From: an uncultured Blautia sp.
GTDB lineage: Bacteria > Bacillota > Clostridia > Lachnospirales > Lachnospiraceae
NCBI GenBank assembly: GCA_900539525.1
Contig: UQCM01000006.1
Span: 9,431 to 73,430, forward strand
Length of the DNA: 64,000 bases
Direction of reading: 5' to 3'
Part shown: in pieces, positions 34,909 to 42,844 of the stretch
How the letters are laid out: every line of letters begins with the position of its first letter
Numbering within the stretch: position 1 is the stretch's first letter
The notes under the pieces: generated by a model
Databases searched by the model: none
Told to the model about the DNA's origin: nothing
What the model saw: only the letters and a program-made list of their open reading frames with translations
Program-made: the position numbers and the translations under genes

Positions 34909-37020
34909 ATGAGTGAAAAAATGAATGTTGCAGAAATCTTTGGTGAAAATGTATTTAATGACAAAGTCATGCAGGAGCGTCTGCCAAAGAAGGTTTACAA
35001 AGAGCTGAAGAAAACGATGAAAGAGGGGAAAGAATTAGACCCCATGGTTGCGGATGTAGTGGCTGAGGCCATGAAAAACTGGGCAGTGGAAAAAGGAGCT
35101 ACCCATTATACCCACATTTTCCAGCCGCTGACCGGTATGACAGCAGAAAAGCACGACTCTTTCATTACTGCGCCGAGAGAAGACGGAACCATATTGATGG
35201 AGTTTTCAGGTAAGGAGCTGATCAAGGGTGAGCCGGATGCCTCCTCGTTCCCGTCAGGAGGACTGAGAGCTACCTTTGAGGCGAGAGGATATACAGCCTG
35301 GGATTGTACTTCACCGGCATATGTCAGGGAAGACGCGGCTGGAGCCATTCTCTGTATCCCGACTGCTTTCTGTTCCTATACAGGTGAGGCCCTCGACCAG
35401 AAGACACCTCTTCTTCGCTCCATGGAGGCAATCAATGAACAGGCTCTTCGACTGTTAAGGCTGTTTGGAAATACGACTTCTAAGAAGGTAACACCTTCCG
35501 TGGGACCGGAGCAGGAGTATTTCCTGGTAGATAAACAGAAATATTTAAAGAGAAAAGATCTGATCTTTACAGGACGTACCCTTTTTGGTGCGATGCCGCC
35601 AAAGGGACAGGAGCTGGATGACCATTATTTTGGTACGATCAGACAGCGCATTGCCTCTTTTATGAAGGATGTGAATGAGGAGCTGTGGAAGCTGGGAGTA
35701 TCCGCCAAGACCCAGCACAATGAAGTGGCACCGGCACAGCATGAGCTGGCACCGATCTATGCGGAGGCCAATATCGCAGTAGATCATAATCAGCTGGTTA
35801 TGAAGACCTTAAAGAAGGTGGCATGTCAGCACGGACTGCAGTGCCTGCTCCATGAGAAACCTTTTGCAGGAGTGAACGGTTCCGGTAAACATAACAACTG
35901 GTCGATCACTACGGACGATGGTATCAATCTGCTCGATCCGGGTAAGACACCTCATGAAAATATCCAGTTTCTTCTTGTCCTGACCTGTATCTTAAGAGCA
36001 GTTGATGAACATGCAGATCTGCTCCGTGAATCAGCAGCAGATCCCGGAAATGATCACAGACTGGGAGCAAATGAGGCACCGCCTGCGATTATCTCCGTAT
36101 TTCTGGGGGAACAGCTGGAGGATGTGCTGGAGCAGCTGATCAGTACAGGTACAGCTACACACAGTTTAAAGGGTGGCGTGCTTCAGACGGGTGTTAAGAC
36201 ACTTCCTGATTTTGCCAAGGATGCAACTGACCGTAACCGGACATCACCGTTTGCCTTTACAGGCAATAAATTTGAGTTCCGTATGGTTGGGGCCAGGGAT
36301 TCGATCGCAGGTCCGAATATCGTGCTGAATACAATTGTAGCAGAGGCATTTGCGGATGCGTGCGATATTCTGGAAAATGCAGATGATTTCGAAATGGCTG
36401 TCCATGATCTGATCAAGAAACAGGCGACAGAGCATCAGAGGATCGTATTCAACGGAAACGGTTATTCCGATGAGTGGGTTGCCGAGGCAGAGAGAAGAGG
36501 ACTTCCAAATATCAAGTCTATGGTAGAAGCCATTCCGGTATTGACAAGTGAAAAAGCGATTGCCATGTTCGGGCGTTTTGGTGTATTCACAAAAGCAGAG
36601 CTGGAGTCCCGTGTGGAGATTAAATACGAAAATTATGCAAAAGCGATCAACATCGAAGCAAAGACGATGATTGATGTGGCAAGCAAGCAGATCATTCCGG
36701 CAGTGGTATCTTATACGAAGAGCCTGGCGGATACGGTCATTGCTGTAACTGCGGCAGGAGCAAAGGCGACGGTTCAGTCTGCACTTCTGAAAGATGTGAG
36801 TGATCTGTTAGAGGAGACGAAGGCAGCACTGGCGAAGCTGGTCGAGCTGGATGCAGAGGCAGCAATGAAGGAAGAAGGTGCAGAGCAGGCAGTGTTCTTC
36901 CATGAAGTCATTATGCCGGCAATGGAAAGTCTTCGTGCTCCTGTTGATAAGCTGGAGATGATCGTTGACAAGGATGTATGGCCGATGCCATCTTATGGTG
37001 ATCTGATCTTTGAAGTGTAA
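34909..37020 (+). CDS. glnN: Class III glutamine synthetase, copy 1
   Basis: A 703-residue GSIII enzyme making glutamine from glutamate, ammonia and ATP, of the length usual for GSIII (about 700) and much longer than GSI. The start at 34909 has AGGATGAGGAG upstream. Family motifs: MNVAEIFGENVFNDKVMQERLP at the N-terminus (N-terminal GSIII domain), the metal-binding EQEYFLVD, the catalytic stretch QHNEVAPAQHELAPI, and the ATP/glutamate site HEKPFAGVNGSGKHNNWS. The C-terminal ~100 residues are helical. A second GSIII of identical length follows 182 bp downstream, and GlnK/AmtB genes further on. Confidence 0.95.
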   Translation: MSEKMNVAEIFGENVFNDKVMQERLPKKVYKELKKTMKEGKELDPMVADVVAEAMKNWAVEKGATHYTHIFQPLTGMTAEKHDSFITAPREDGTILMEFSGKELIKGEPDASSFPSGGLRATFEARGYTAWDCTSPAYVREDAAGAILCIPTAFCSYTGEALDQKTPLLRSMEAINEQALRLLRLFGNTTSKKVTPSVGPEQEYFLVDKQKYLKRKDLIFTGRTLFGAMPPKGQELDDHYFGTIRQRIASFMKDVNEELWKLGVSAKTQHNEVAPAQHELAPIYAEANIAVDHNQLVMKTLKKVACQHGLQCLLHEKPFAGVNGSGKHNNWSITTDDGINLLDPGKTPHENIQFLLVLTCILRAVDEHADLLRESAADPGNDHRLGANEAPPAIISVFLGEQLEDVLEQLISTGTATHSLKGGVLQTGVKTLPDFAKDATDRNRTSPFAFTGNKFEFRMVGARDSIAGPNIVLNTIVAEAFADACDILENADDFEMAVHDLIKKQATEHQRIVFNGNGYSDEWVAEAERRGLPNIKSMVEAIPVLTSEKAIAMFGRFGVFTKAELESRVEIKYENYAKAINIEAKTMIDVASKQIIPAVVSYTKSLADTVIAVTAAGAKATVQSALLKDVSDLLEETKAALAKLVELDAEAAMKEEGAEQAVFFHEVIMPAMESLRAPVDKLEMIVDKDVWPMPSYGDLIFEV

Positions 37021-37026
37021 ATGAAG

Positions 37027-37096
37027 GGCGAGAGCCCTGCATGAGCAAAAGGAAAGCCTCGCAGAGGCGGTTTTGCTAATGGACTCTGAACAGTTA
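37027..37096 (+). repeat. Family 2 repeat between the two glutamine synthetase genes
   Basis: GCATGAGCAAAAGGAAAGCC, GAGGCGGTTTTGC and the terminus GGACTCTGAACAGTTAC match the element at 11920-12030. It starts within 10 bp of the stop codon; its left terminus is absent. Confidence 0.75.
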
Positions 37097-37202
37097 CTAA
37101 CTGACAAGGCAGGCAGGAGAGACATGGAAGCGTCTCTTTTGCTTGCTTTTTTTAATAAATTGCGATATCATGTGCGTAGTACTAAGGTATCGGAGGAAAA
37201 AG

Positions 37203-39314
37203 ATGAGCGATAAGATGAATGTTGCGGAGATTTTCGGACAGAATGTGTTTAATGATAAAGTGATGCAGGAGCGCTTGCCGAAAAAGGTATACAAAGAGCT
37301 TCATAAGACGATCGATGATGGAAAAGAGCTGGATGCCATGACTGCAGAGGTCGTGGCAGGAGCAATGAAAGACTGGGCAGTGGAAAAGGGTGCCACACAC
37401 TATACCCACTGGTTCCAGCCGCTGACAGGATTTACGGCTGAGAAGCATGATTCCTTTATCACAGCACCGGATGAGGAAGGATCCGTCCTGATGGAATTCT
37501 CCGGCAAGGAGCTGATCAAGGGAGAACCGGATGCATCTTCTTTTCCTTCGGGCGGTCTTCGAGCGACTTTTGAGGCGAGGGGTTACACTGCATGGGACTG
37601 TACATCTCCGGCATTTGTCCGTGAGGATGAGGCCGGTCCGATTCTGTGCATACCGACAGCATTCTGCTCCTATACAGGCGAGGCACTGGATCAGAAGACG
37701 CCTTTGCTGCGGTCCATGGAAGCTGTTCAGAAGCAGTCTCTGCGTCTGCTGCGCCTGTTCGGAAACACGACATCCAGGAAGGTGGTTCCGTCTGTGGGGG
37801 TAGAGCAGGAATATTTTATCGTATCCCGTGAGAAATATCTGAAGCGCAAGGATCTGATCTTTACCGGCAGGACACTTTTTGGGGCTATGCCGCCGAAAGG
37901 ACAGGAACTGGATGACCACTATTTCGGTGTCATCCGGCCGAAGATTGCCTCATTTATGCGGGATGTAAACCGTGAGCTCTGGAAACTGGGCGTTTCTGCA
38001 AAGACACAGCATAATGAAGTGGCACCTGCACAGCACGAGCTGGCCCCGATCTATGCGCAGTGCAATGTGGCAGCGGATCATAACCAGATTATCATGGAGA
38101 CATTAAAGCGGGTGGCAGAGGAACACGGACTGCAGTGTCTGCTCCACGAGAAGCCTTTTGCAGGAGTGAATGGTTCCGGAAAGCACAATAACTGGTCCCT
38201 TACCACAGATGACGGAATCAATCTGCTGGATCCGGGCAGGACTCCTCATGATAACATTCAGTTTCTTCTGATTATCATGTGCATTCTTCGTGCGGTAGAC
38301 CGCCATGCAGATCTGCTGCGTGAATCGGCGGCAGATGTGGGAAATGACCACCGTCTGGGTGCCAATGAGGCTCCTCCTGCGATCATTTCTGTATTTCTGG
38401 GAGAACAGCTGGAGGATGTGATGGCACAGCTGATCAGCACAGGAACAGCTACGCACAGCCTGAAGGGCGGTAAGCTGCATACCGGGGTAAAAACGCTCCC
38501 GGATTTTGCCAAGGATGCCACTGACAGAAACAGAACATCGCCGTTTGCATTTACGGGAAACAAGTTTGAATTTCGTATGGTAGGCTCCAGAGACTCTGTG
38601 GCAGAATGTAATGTAGTCATTAATACGATCGTAGCAGAATCGTTTGCAGAGGCCTGTGACGTGCTGGAGAAGGCAGAAGACTTTGATCTGGCAGTTCATG
38701 ATATGATAAAAGAGCTGGCAGAGAAGTATCAGAGAATCGTGTTTAATGGTAACGGCTATTCGGAGGAGTGGGTTGAAGAGGCTAAGAGAAGAGGTCTGCC
38801 GAACATAAAGTCCATGGTAGAGGCGATACCTGCCCTCATTACGGATAAAGCAGTGAACCTGTTTGAAAAGTTTGGCGTATTTACCAGAGCAGAACTGGAG
38901 TCACGTGTGGAGATCCAGTATGAGGGTTATGCCAAGGCGATCAATATCGAGGCCAGGGCCATGATCGATATTGCCAGTAAGCATATCATTCCTGCTGTTA
39001 TGCGTTTTGCCAGAAATCTGGCGGGAACAGCAAACGAAATCAGGCAGGCGGGTGCAGATGTGACAGTGCCTATGAATCTGCTTAAAGAGACGACAGCGCA
39101 GCTGACAGCCACCAAAATGGCTCTTGCCAGACTTGAGGAAGTGACTGAGAATGCTGCAGGGATGGCAGCAGGCAGGGAGCAGGCGGAGTATTATTACAAA
39201 ACAGTGGTTGCAGCTATGGAACAGCTTCGCATTCCTGTGGATAAGCTGGAGATGATCGTAGACAAGGAAGAATGGCCGATGCCGTCCTATGGGGATTTAT
39301 TGTTTGAAGTATAA
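37203..39314 (+). CDS. glnN: Class III glutamine synthetase, copy 2
   Basis: A 703-residue paralogue of the preceding enzyme, same length, with most blocks identical by eye (MNVAEIFGQNVFNDKVMQERLP, EQEYFIVS, QHNEVAPAQHELAPI, HEKPFAGVNGSGKHNNWS). Divergence is concentrated in the C-terminal ~100 residues. The start at 37203 has CGGAGGAAA upstream. The active-site motifs are intact, so both copies should be catalytic. Tandem placement indicates a local duplication. Separate leaders suggest different regulation. Confidence 0.95.
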   Translation: MSDKMNVAEIFGQNVFNDKVMQERLPKKVYKELHKTIDDGKELDAMTAEVVAGAMKDWAVEKGATHYTHWFQPLTGFTAEKHDSFITAPDEEGSVLMEFSGKELIKGEPDASSFPSGGLRATFEARGYTAWDCTSPAFVREDEAGPILCIPTAFCSYTGEALDQKTPLLRSMEAVQKQSLRLLRLFGNTTSRKVVPSVGVEQEYFIVSREKYLKRKDLIFTGRTLFGAMPPKGQELDDHYFGVIRPKIASFMRDVNRELWKLGVSAKTQHNEVAPAQHELAPIYAQCNVAADHNQIIMETLKRVAEEHGLQCLLHEKPFAGVNGSGKHNNWSLTTDDGINLLDPGRTPHDNIQFLLIIMCILRAVDRHADLLRESAADVGNDHRLGANEAPPAIISVFLGEQLEDVMAQLISTGTATHSLKGGKLHTGVKTLPDFAKDATDRNRTSPFAFTGNKFEFRMVGSRDSVAECNVVINTIVAESFAEACDVLEKAEDFDLAVHDMIKELAEKYQRIVFNGNGYSEEWVEEAKRRGLPNIKSMVEAIPALITDKAVNLFEKFGVFTRAELESRVEIQYEGYAKAINIEARAMIDIASKHIIPAVMRFARNLAGTANEIRQAGADVTVPMNLLKETTAQLTATKMALARLEEVTENAAGMAAGREQAEYYYKTVVAAMEQLRIPVDKLEMIVDKEEWPMPSYGDLLFEV

Positions 39315-39315
39315 C

Positions 39316-39345
39316 TGTTCAGAGCCGTGCAGATTTATAAAATTA
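39316..39345 (-). repeat. Family 2 short element (reverse orientation) at the end of glutamine synthetase 2
   Basis: AACTGTTCAGAGCC plus GTGCAGATTTATAAA is the reverse complement of the short copies at 46512 and 50630. It abuts the TAA stop codon of the gene. Confidence 0.65.
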
Positions 39346-39368
39346 AAAAACTCCCGTAAAAAGGAGGA

Positions 39369-39391
39369 TGCCAGGCAGTGTCTGCCTGGCA
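39369..39391 (+). terminator. Hairpin downstream of glutamine synthetase 2
   Basis: A perfect 10-bp stem, TGCCAGGCAG-TGT-CTGCCTGGCA, without a long T tract. Probable weak terminator or mRNA 3' end. The remaining ~250 bp to the glnK promoter are AT-rich with no gene recognised. Confidence 0.55.
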
Positions 39392-39647
39392 GTATTATGA
39401 AAAAGTTTATTTGAAAGTATACTGATTCGCTTTGTTTTCTTATGATGGACTTAGTATACGGAAAAGAAATGAAGAAAAAATGAGAGTATAATGAAAAATT
39501 CTTTAATGATGGATGAATAAAATATGAACACGCACAAGCGTTTTCATATTTTTTTAAAATGAGTTAGTAAAAATGTATAAATTGTATTGAAAATAATAAA
39601 AGATATGCACAAATCATACAAAATATTTCGAATAAAGAAATTGAGGT

Positions 39648-39675
39648 TTGACAATGGGATATTTTGGTGTATAAT
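39648..39675 (+). promoter_or_regulatory. Promoter of glnK-amtB
   Basis: TTGACA (39648-39653) and TATAAT (39670-39675), both consensus, with a 16-bp spacer. Transcription should begin near 39682, directly before the leader hairpin. Confidence 0.85.
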
Positions 39676-39689
39676 CTGTAGCTATAAAG

Positions 39690-39727
39690 AACGAGGGTGT
39701 TCCAGAGAAGGAATACCCTCGTTTTTT
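39690..39727 (+). terminator. Leader terminator/attenuator of glnK
   Basis: A 14-bp stem, AACGAGGGTGTTCC with GGAATACCCTCGTT (one G-T pair), hexaloop AGAGAA, followed by a T run. It lies only ~8 nt after the predicted transcription start and 56 bp before glnK. Expression of glnK-amtB would need antitermination or read-through. Confidence 0.85.
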
Positions 39728-39782
39728 ACCATACAGCTGTGCAAACGGTTATGGATGGAGAAAAACGAAGGAGGTTACATTT

Positions 39783-40121
39783 ATGAAGAAACTGGAAATG
39801 ATTATCAAGCCGGAAAAACTGGAGGATCTGAAAGTGATTCTGGATGAATGCCATGCAAATGGTGTCATGATTTCCAATATCATGGGGTATGGTACACAGA
39901 AGGGATTTAAGCGACTTTACAGAGGGACGGAGTACAGCATGAACCTGCTTCCGAAGGTAAGAGTTGAGACTGTCGTGGAGGATCAGGTGAGCGAGACAAT
40001 CATCGACCGGGTTGTAAAAGAAATCAATACCGGAAGCTACGGTGACGGTAAGATTTTTGTTTATGATGTGGAGGATGCGATCCGGATCCGTACAGGTGAG
40101 CGTGGTACAGGAGCGTTATAG
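39783..40121 (+). CDS. glnK: PII nitrogen regulatory protein
   Basis: A 112-residue PII signal protein, full family length, with GGAGG upstream of the start. The T-loop region reads QKGFKRLYRGTEYSMNLLPKV, keeping the Tyr at the uridylylation position. The ATP/2-oxoglutarate segment GSYGDGKIFVYDVEDAIRIRTGE is intact. It senses ADP/ATP and 2-oxoglutarate and normally blocks the AmtB channel. Gene order is glnK first, with amtB following, preceded by two glutamine synthetase genes. Confidence 0.95.
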   Translation: MKKLEMIIKPEKLEDLKVILDECHANGVMISNIMGYGTQKGFKRLYRGTEYSMNLLPKVRVETVVEDQVSETIIDRVVKEINTGSYGDGKIFVYDVEDAIRIRTGERGTGAL

Positions 40122-40151
40122 AAGAGAAAATGGAAATAGCTGCTCTTTTTT

Positions 40152-41345
40152 ATGCAGGCAGGCTTTGCTATGGTGGAAACCGGATTTACAAGAGCCAAGA
40201 ATGCCGGAAATATTATTATGAAGAACCTGATGGATTTTGCGTTTGGTTCCGTGGTTTACTGGTTCCTGGGATTTGGCCTGATGATGGGCGAAGGAAACGG
40301 GTTTATCGGAACGATCGATCTGTTCTGCAGAGGCGATTACAGCAGTAATATTCCATCCTGGGCGATGATAGCATTTAACACAATGTTCTGTGCGACAGCG
40401 GCAACGATCGTGTCAGGAGCTATGGCAGAGAGAACGAAGTTTTCTGCATACATCATTTACAGTATCCTGATCAGTCTTCTGATTTATCCGATCGAAGGAC
40501 ACTGGATCTGGGGCGGCGGCTGGCTGTCAGATTTAAGCATTGGAAATTCAGCAGGATTTATTGATTATGCAGGCTCTACGGCAGTTCATATGACCGGTGG
40601 TGTAGCGGCACTTATAGGAGCGTGGATACTGGGACCGCGTATTGGAAAGTATGATAAGAATGGAAATCCAAGAGCGATTCCGGGACATAGTATTACACTT
40701 GGCGCATTAGGCTGCTTTATCTTATGGTTCGGATGGTTTGGATTTAACCCGGCTTCCAGTTACGGCCTTTCTACTCCGGAAAAAGCACTGGAGGTATCAA
40801 ATGTATTTATGACAACCAATATTGCAGCGGCTGCAGCGACCTGTGTTACCATGTGCCTGACATGGATCCGTTACAAAAAAACGGATGTTTCCATGACATT
40901 AAATGGTTCGCTGGCAGGTCTGGTAGCGATCACGGCAGGATGTAATGCGGTAGATCCGTGGGCAGCAGCAATTATCGGTGCGTTAGCCGGAGCTCTGGTT
41001 GTCTTTTCTGTAGAATTCTTTGATAAGATTGCAAAGATCGATGACCCGGTTGGTGCGATTTCGGTACACGGCGTATGTGGAGCCTTTGGAACGATTATGA
41101 TCGGTTTCTTTGCAAGAGAGGACGGTCTTTTCACAACAGGACATTGGGAACGTCTGGCCATTCAGTGTATCGGCGTGATTTCTGTAGCTGTTTTTGTAGC
41201 AGTATCCATGTTGGTTATATTTACGGTCATCAGAAAAACCATTGGTCTTAGAGTATCTCCGGAAGAAGAGATTGGCGGCCTCGATCCGGTAGAACATGGA
41301 CTTGAAACTGCTTATGCAGGATTCCAGATGAAGTCAAACGGATAA
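40152..41345 (+). CDS. amtB: Ammonium transporter AmtB, N-terminally shortened
   Basis: A 397-residue Amt/Rh channel. The body is intact: VETGFTRAKNAGNIIMKNL, the ammonium-gate region, GHWIWGGGWL, DYAGSTAVHMTGGVAALIG, LWFGWFGFNPAS and the second pore His region (SVHGVCGAFGT). The first ATG in frame (40152) begins in the middle of the first transmembrane helix (MQAGFAMVE); the usual 15-25 preceding residues are absent and a TAG at 40137 closes the frame. No good ribosome site precedes it. An ATG at 40130 is out of frame and would need one T fewer in the T6 run at 40146-40151. A deletion of helix 1, a frameshift or a sequencing error must be considered. Confidence 0.85.
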   Translation: MQAGFAMVETGFTRAKNAGNIIMKNLMDFAFGSVVYWFLGFGLMMGEGNGFIGTIDLFCRGDYSSNIPSWAMIAFNTMFCATAATIVSGAMAERTKFSAYIIYSILISLLIYPIEGHWIWGGGWLSDLSIGNSAGFIDYAGSTAVHMTGGVAALIGAWILGPRIGKYDKNGNPRAIPGHSITLGALGCFILWFGWFGFNPASSYGLSTPEKALEVSNVFMTTNIAAAAATCVTMCLTWIRYKKTDVSMTLNGSLAGLVAITAGCNAVDPWAAAIIGALAGALVVFSVEFFDKIAKIDDPVGAISVHGVCGAFGTIMIGFFAREDGLFTTGHWERLAIQCIGVISVAVFVAVSMLVIFTVIRKTIGLRVSPEEEIGGLDPVEHGLETAYAGFQMKSNG

Positions 41346-41504
41346 AAAAATAATTTATATCTTTCCTTTTTTGTTGTTTTGTATTAAAATATATCATAAG
41401 TTATGGTATGATGTTGTAAGAAATGACAGATTTGCAACATAGGATTATCGGTTACGACATAAATGGTGACAATAATTCAAAACAGTTGAAAGAGAGGGAA
41501 GGTC

Positions 41505-42593
41505 ATGATATCAAACCAGATTTTACAGACGACAATCGAAGGATTAAAGGTCATTTCCAGAATCGACCTTGGTGTTATTGATTTGGAAGGAAATGTATTG
41601 GCAACGACATTCCCGGAGGCTGCACAGAACGGAGCGGCCATAGCGGCTTTCGTGGACTCTCCGGCAGACAGTCAGGTGGTACAGGAATATCAGTTTTTTA
41701 AAATTTTTGATGAGAGCAGACTGGAGTATGTGCTGCTGGCCAAAGGCAGCAGTGATGACGTATATATGGTAGGAAAGATGGCAGCATTCCAGATACAGAA
41801 TCTTTTGGTTGCCTACAAGGAAAGGTTTGACAAGGATAATTTTATCAAAAACCTTCTGCTCGATAATCTCCTGTTGGTGGATATTTACAACAGAGCGAAA
41901 AAGCTTCACATTGAAGCAGAGGCCCGCCGGGTGGTTTTCCTGCTTGAGACAGATCATGAGAAAGACAGTACTTCTCTGGAAACCGTACGGACGATTCTTG
42001 GAAACAGGTCTGAGGATTTTATTACGGCGGTAGATGAGAAGGGAATCATTGTGGTTAAGGAGCTTCAGGAGAATGAAGGCTATCCGGAAATGGATCGCGA
42101 GGCAAAGCATATTCTGGAATGCCTTCCGAAAGAGAAGAGAGAAGAAGCACATATCGCTTATGGTACCATTGTAGGAGAGATCAAAGAAGTCTCCAGATCA
42201 TACAAAGAAGCAAGGATGGCACTGGATGTCGGAAAGATTTTCTTTGATGAGAAGAATGTGATCGCATACAGTTCCCTGGGAATCGGGCGTCTGATCTACC
42301 AGCTGCCGATTCCGCTGTGCAGGATGTTCATCCGTGAGATATTCGGAGGAAAATCACCGGATGATTTTGATGAGGAGACGCTGACAACGATTAATAAATT
42401 CTTTGAAAACAGTCTGAATGTGTCTGAGACATCGCGGCAGCTCTTTATTCACAGAAATACGCTCGTTTACCGGTTGGATAAACTGCAAAAGAGTACGGGA
42501 CTGGACTTGCGTGTCTTTGAGGATGCGATTACATTTAAGATTGCTTTGATGGTCGTAAAATATATGAAATATATGGAGACACTGAATTATTAG
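41505..42593 (+). CDS. CdaR/PucR-type transcriptional regulator, copy 2
   Basis: A 362-residue regulator, equal in length and closely similar to the protein encoded at 18436. The N-terminal recognition region (LQTTIEGLKVISRIDLGVI), the middle KNLLLDNLLLVDIYNRAKKLHI block shared with copy 1, and the C-terminal helix-turn-helix (NSLNVSETSRQLFIHRNT, LVYRLDKLQKSTGLDLR) are all present. GAGAGGGAAGG precedes the start. It follows the ammonium genes in the same direction with a 160-bp gap, so a link to nitrogen metabolism is possible. The effector is unknown. Confidence 0.85.
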   Translation: MISNQILQTTIEGLKVISRIDLGVIDLEGNVLATTFPEAAQNGAAIAAFVDSPADSQVVQEYQFFKIFDESRLEYVLLAKGSSDDVYMVGKMAAFQIQNLLVAYKERFDKDNFIKNLLLDNLLLVDIYNRAKKLHIEAEARRVVFLLETDHEKDSTSLETVRTILGNRSEDFITAVDEKGIIVVKELQENEGYPEMDREAKHILECLPKEKREEAHIAYGTIVGEIKEVSRSYKEARMALDVGKIFFDEKNVIAYSSLGIGRLIYQLPIPLCRMFIREIFGGKSPDDFDEETLTTINKFFENSLNVSETSRQLFIHRNTLVYRLDKLQKSTGLDLRVFEDAITFKIALMVVKYMKYMETLNY

Positions 42594-42604
42594 TGTACAT
42601 GTAC

Positions 42605-42647
42605 GGTTCAGAACAGCAGACTACAGACCCGTCTGCTGTTCTGAACC
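42605..42647. terminator. Perfect 17-bp hairpin after regulator copy 2
   Basis: GGTTCAGAACAGCAGAC and its exact complement flank a 9-nt loop. No T tract follows, so termination strength is uncertain. Confidence 0.6.
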
Positions 42648-42676
42648 TGTGTCGTAAATAGAAAGGTTACAAAAGA

Positions 42677-42716
42677 GGGCAGCCACTGCCGGGCAAGCGA
42701 TGGCTGTCTGCTTTTT
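42677..42716 (+). terminator. Second terminator-like hairpin before the S41 protease gene
   Basis: GGGCAGCCA pairs with TGGCTGTCT, followed by GCTTTTTG. Confidence 0.65.
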
Positions 42717-42785
42717 GTGAGTGGAGTAAAGGTAATCAACAGGTTTAAGGATTGCGGGAGCACTGTGCGCGGAACGATCCGCAGT

Positions 42786-42830
42786 ATCATGGAGGCAAAA
42801 TACATTTTGCCCTCAACATCATCATATATT
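42786..42830. repeat. Family 3 palindromic repeat
   Basis: ATCATGGAGGCAAAATACA and TTTTGCCCTCAACATCATC form a stem (GAGGCAAAAT/ATTTTGCC). The block resembles 22375-22418 and the interrupted copy at 53955-54031. It sits directly before the protease ribosome site. Confidence 0.6.
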
Positions 42831-42844
42831 GAGGAGTGGAACAT

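Noticed and set aside
39682..39727. ANTAR-type two-hairpin antitermination site at glnK
   Set aside because: Only one hairpin fits after the predicted transcription start, so the two-stem motif cannot be supported; kept only as a speculation within a finding.
39587..39847. Possible 86-residue gene before glnK
   Set aside because: It spans the glnK promoter and leader terminator and overlaps the start of glnK out of frame.
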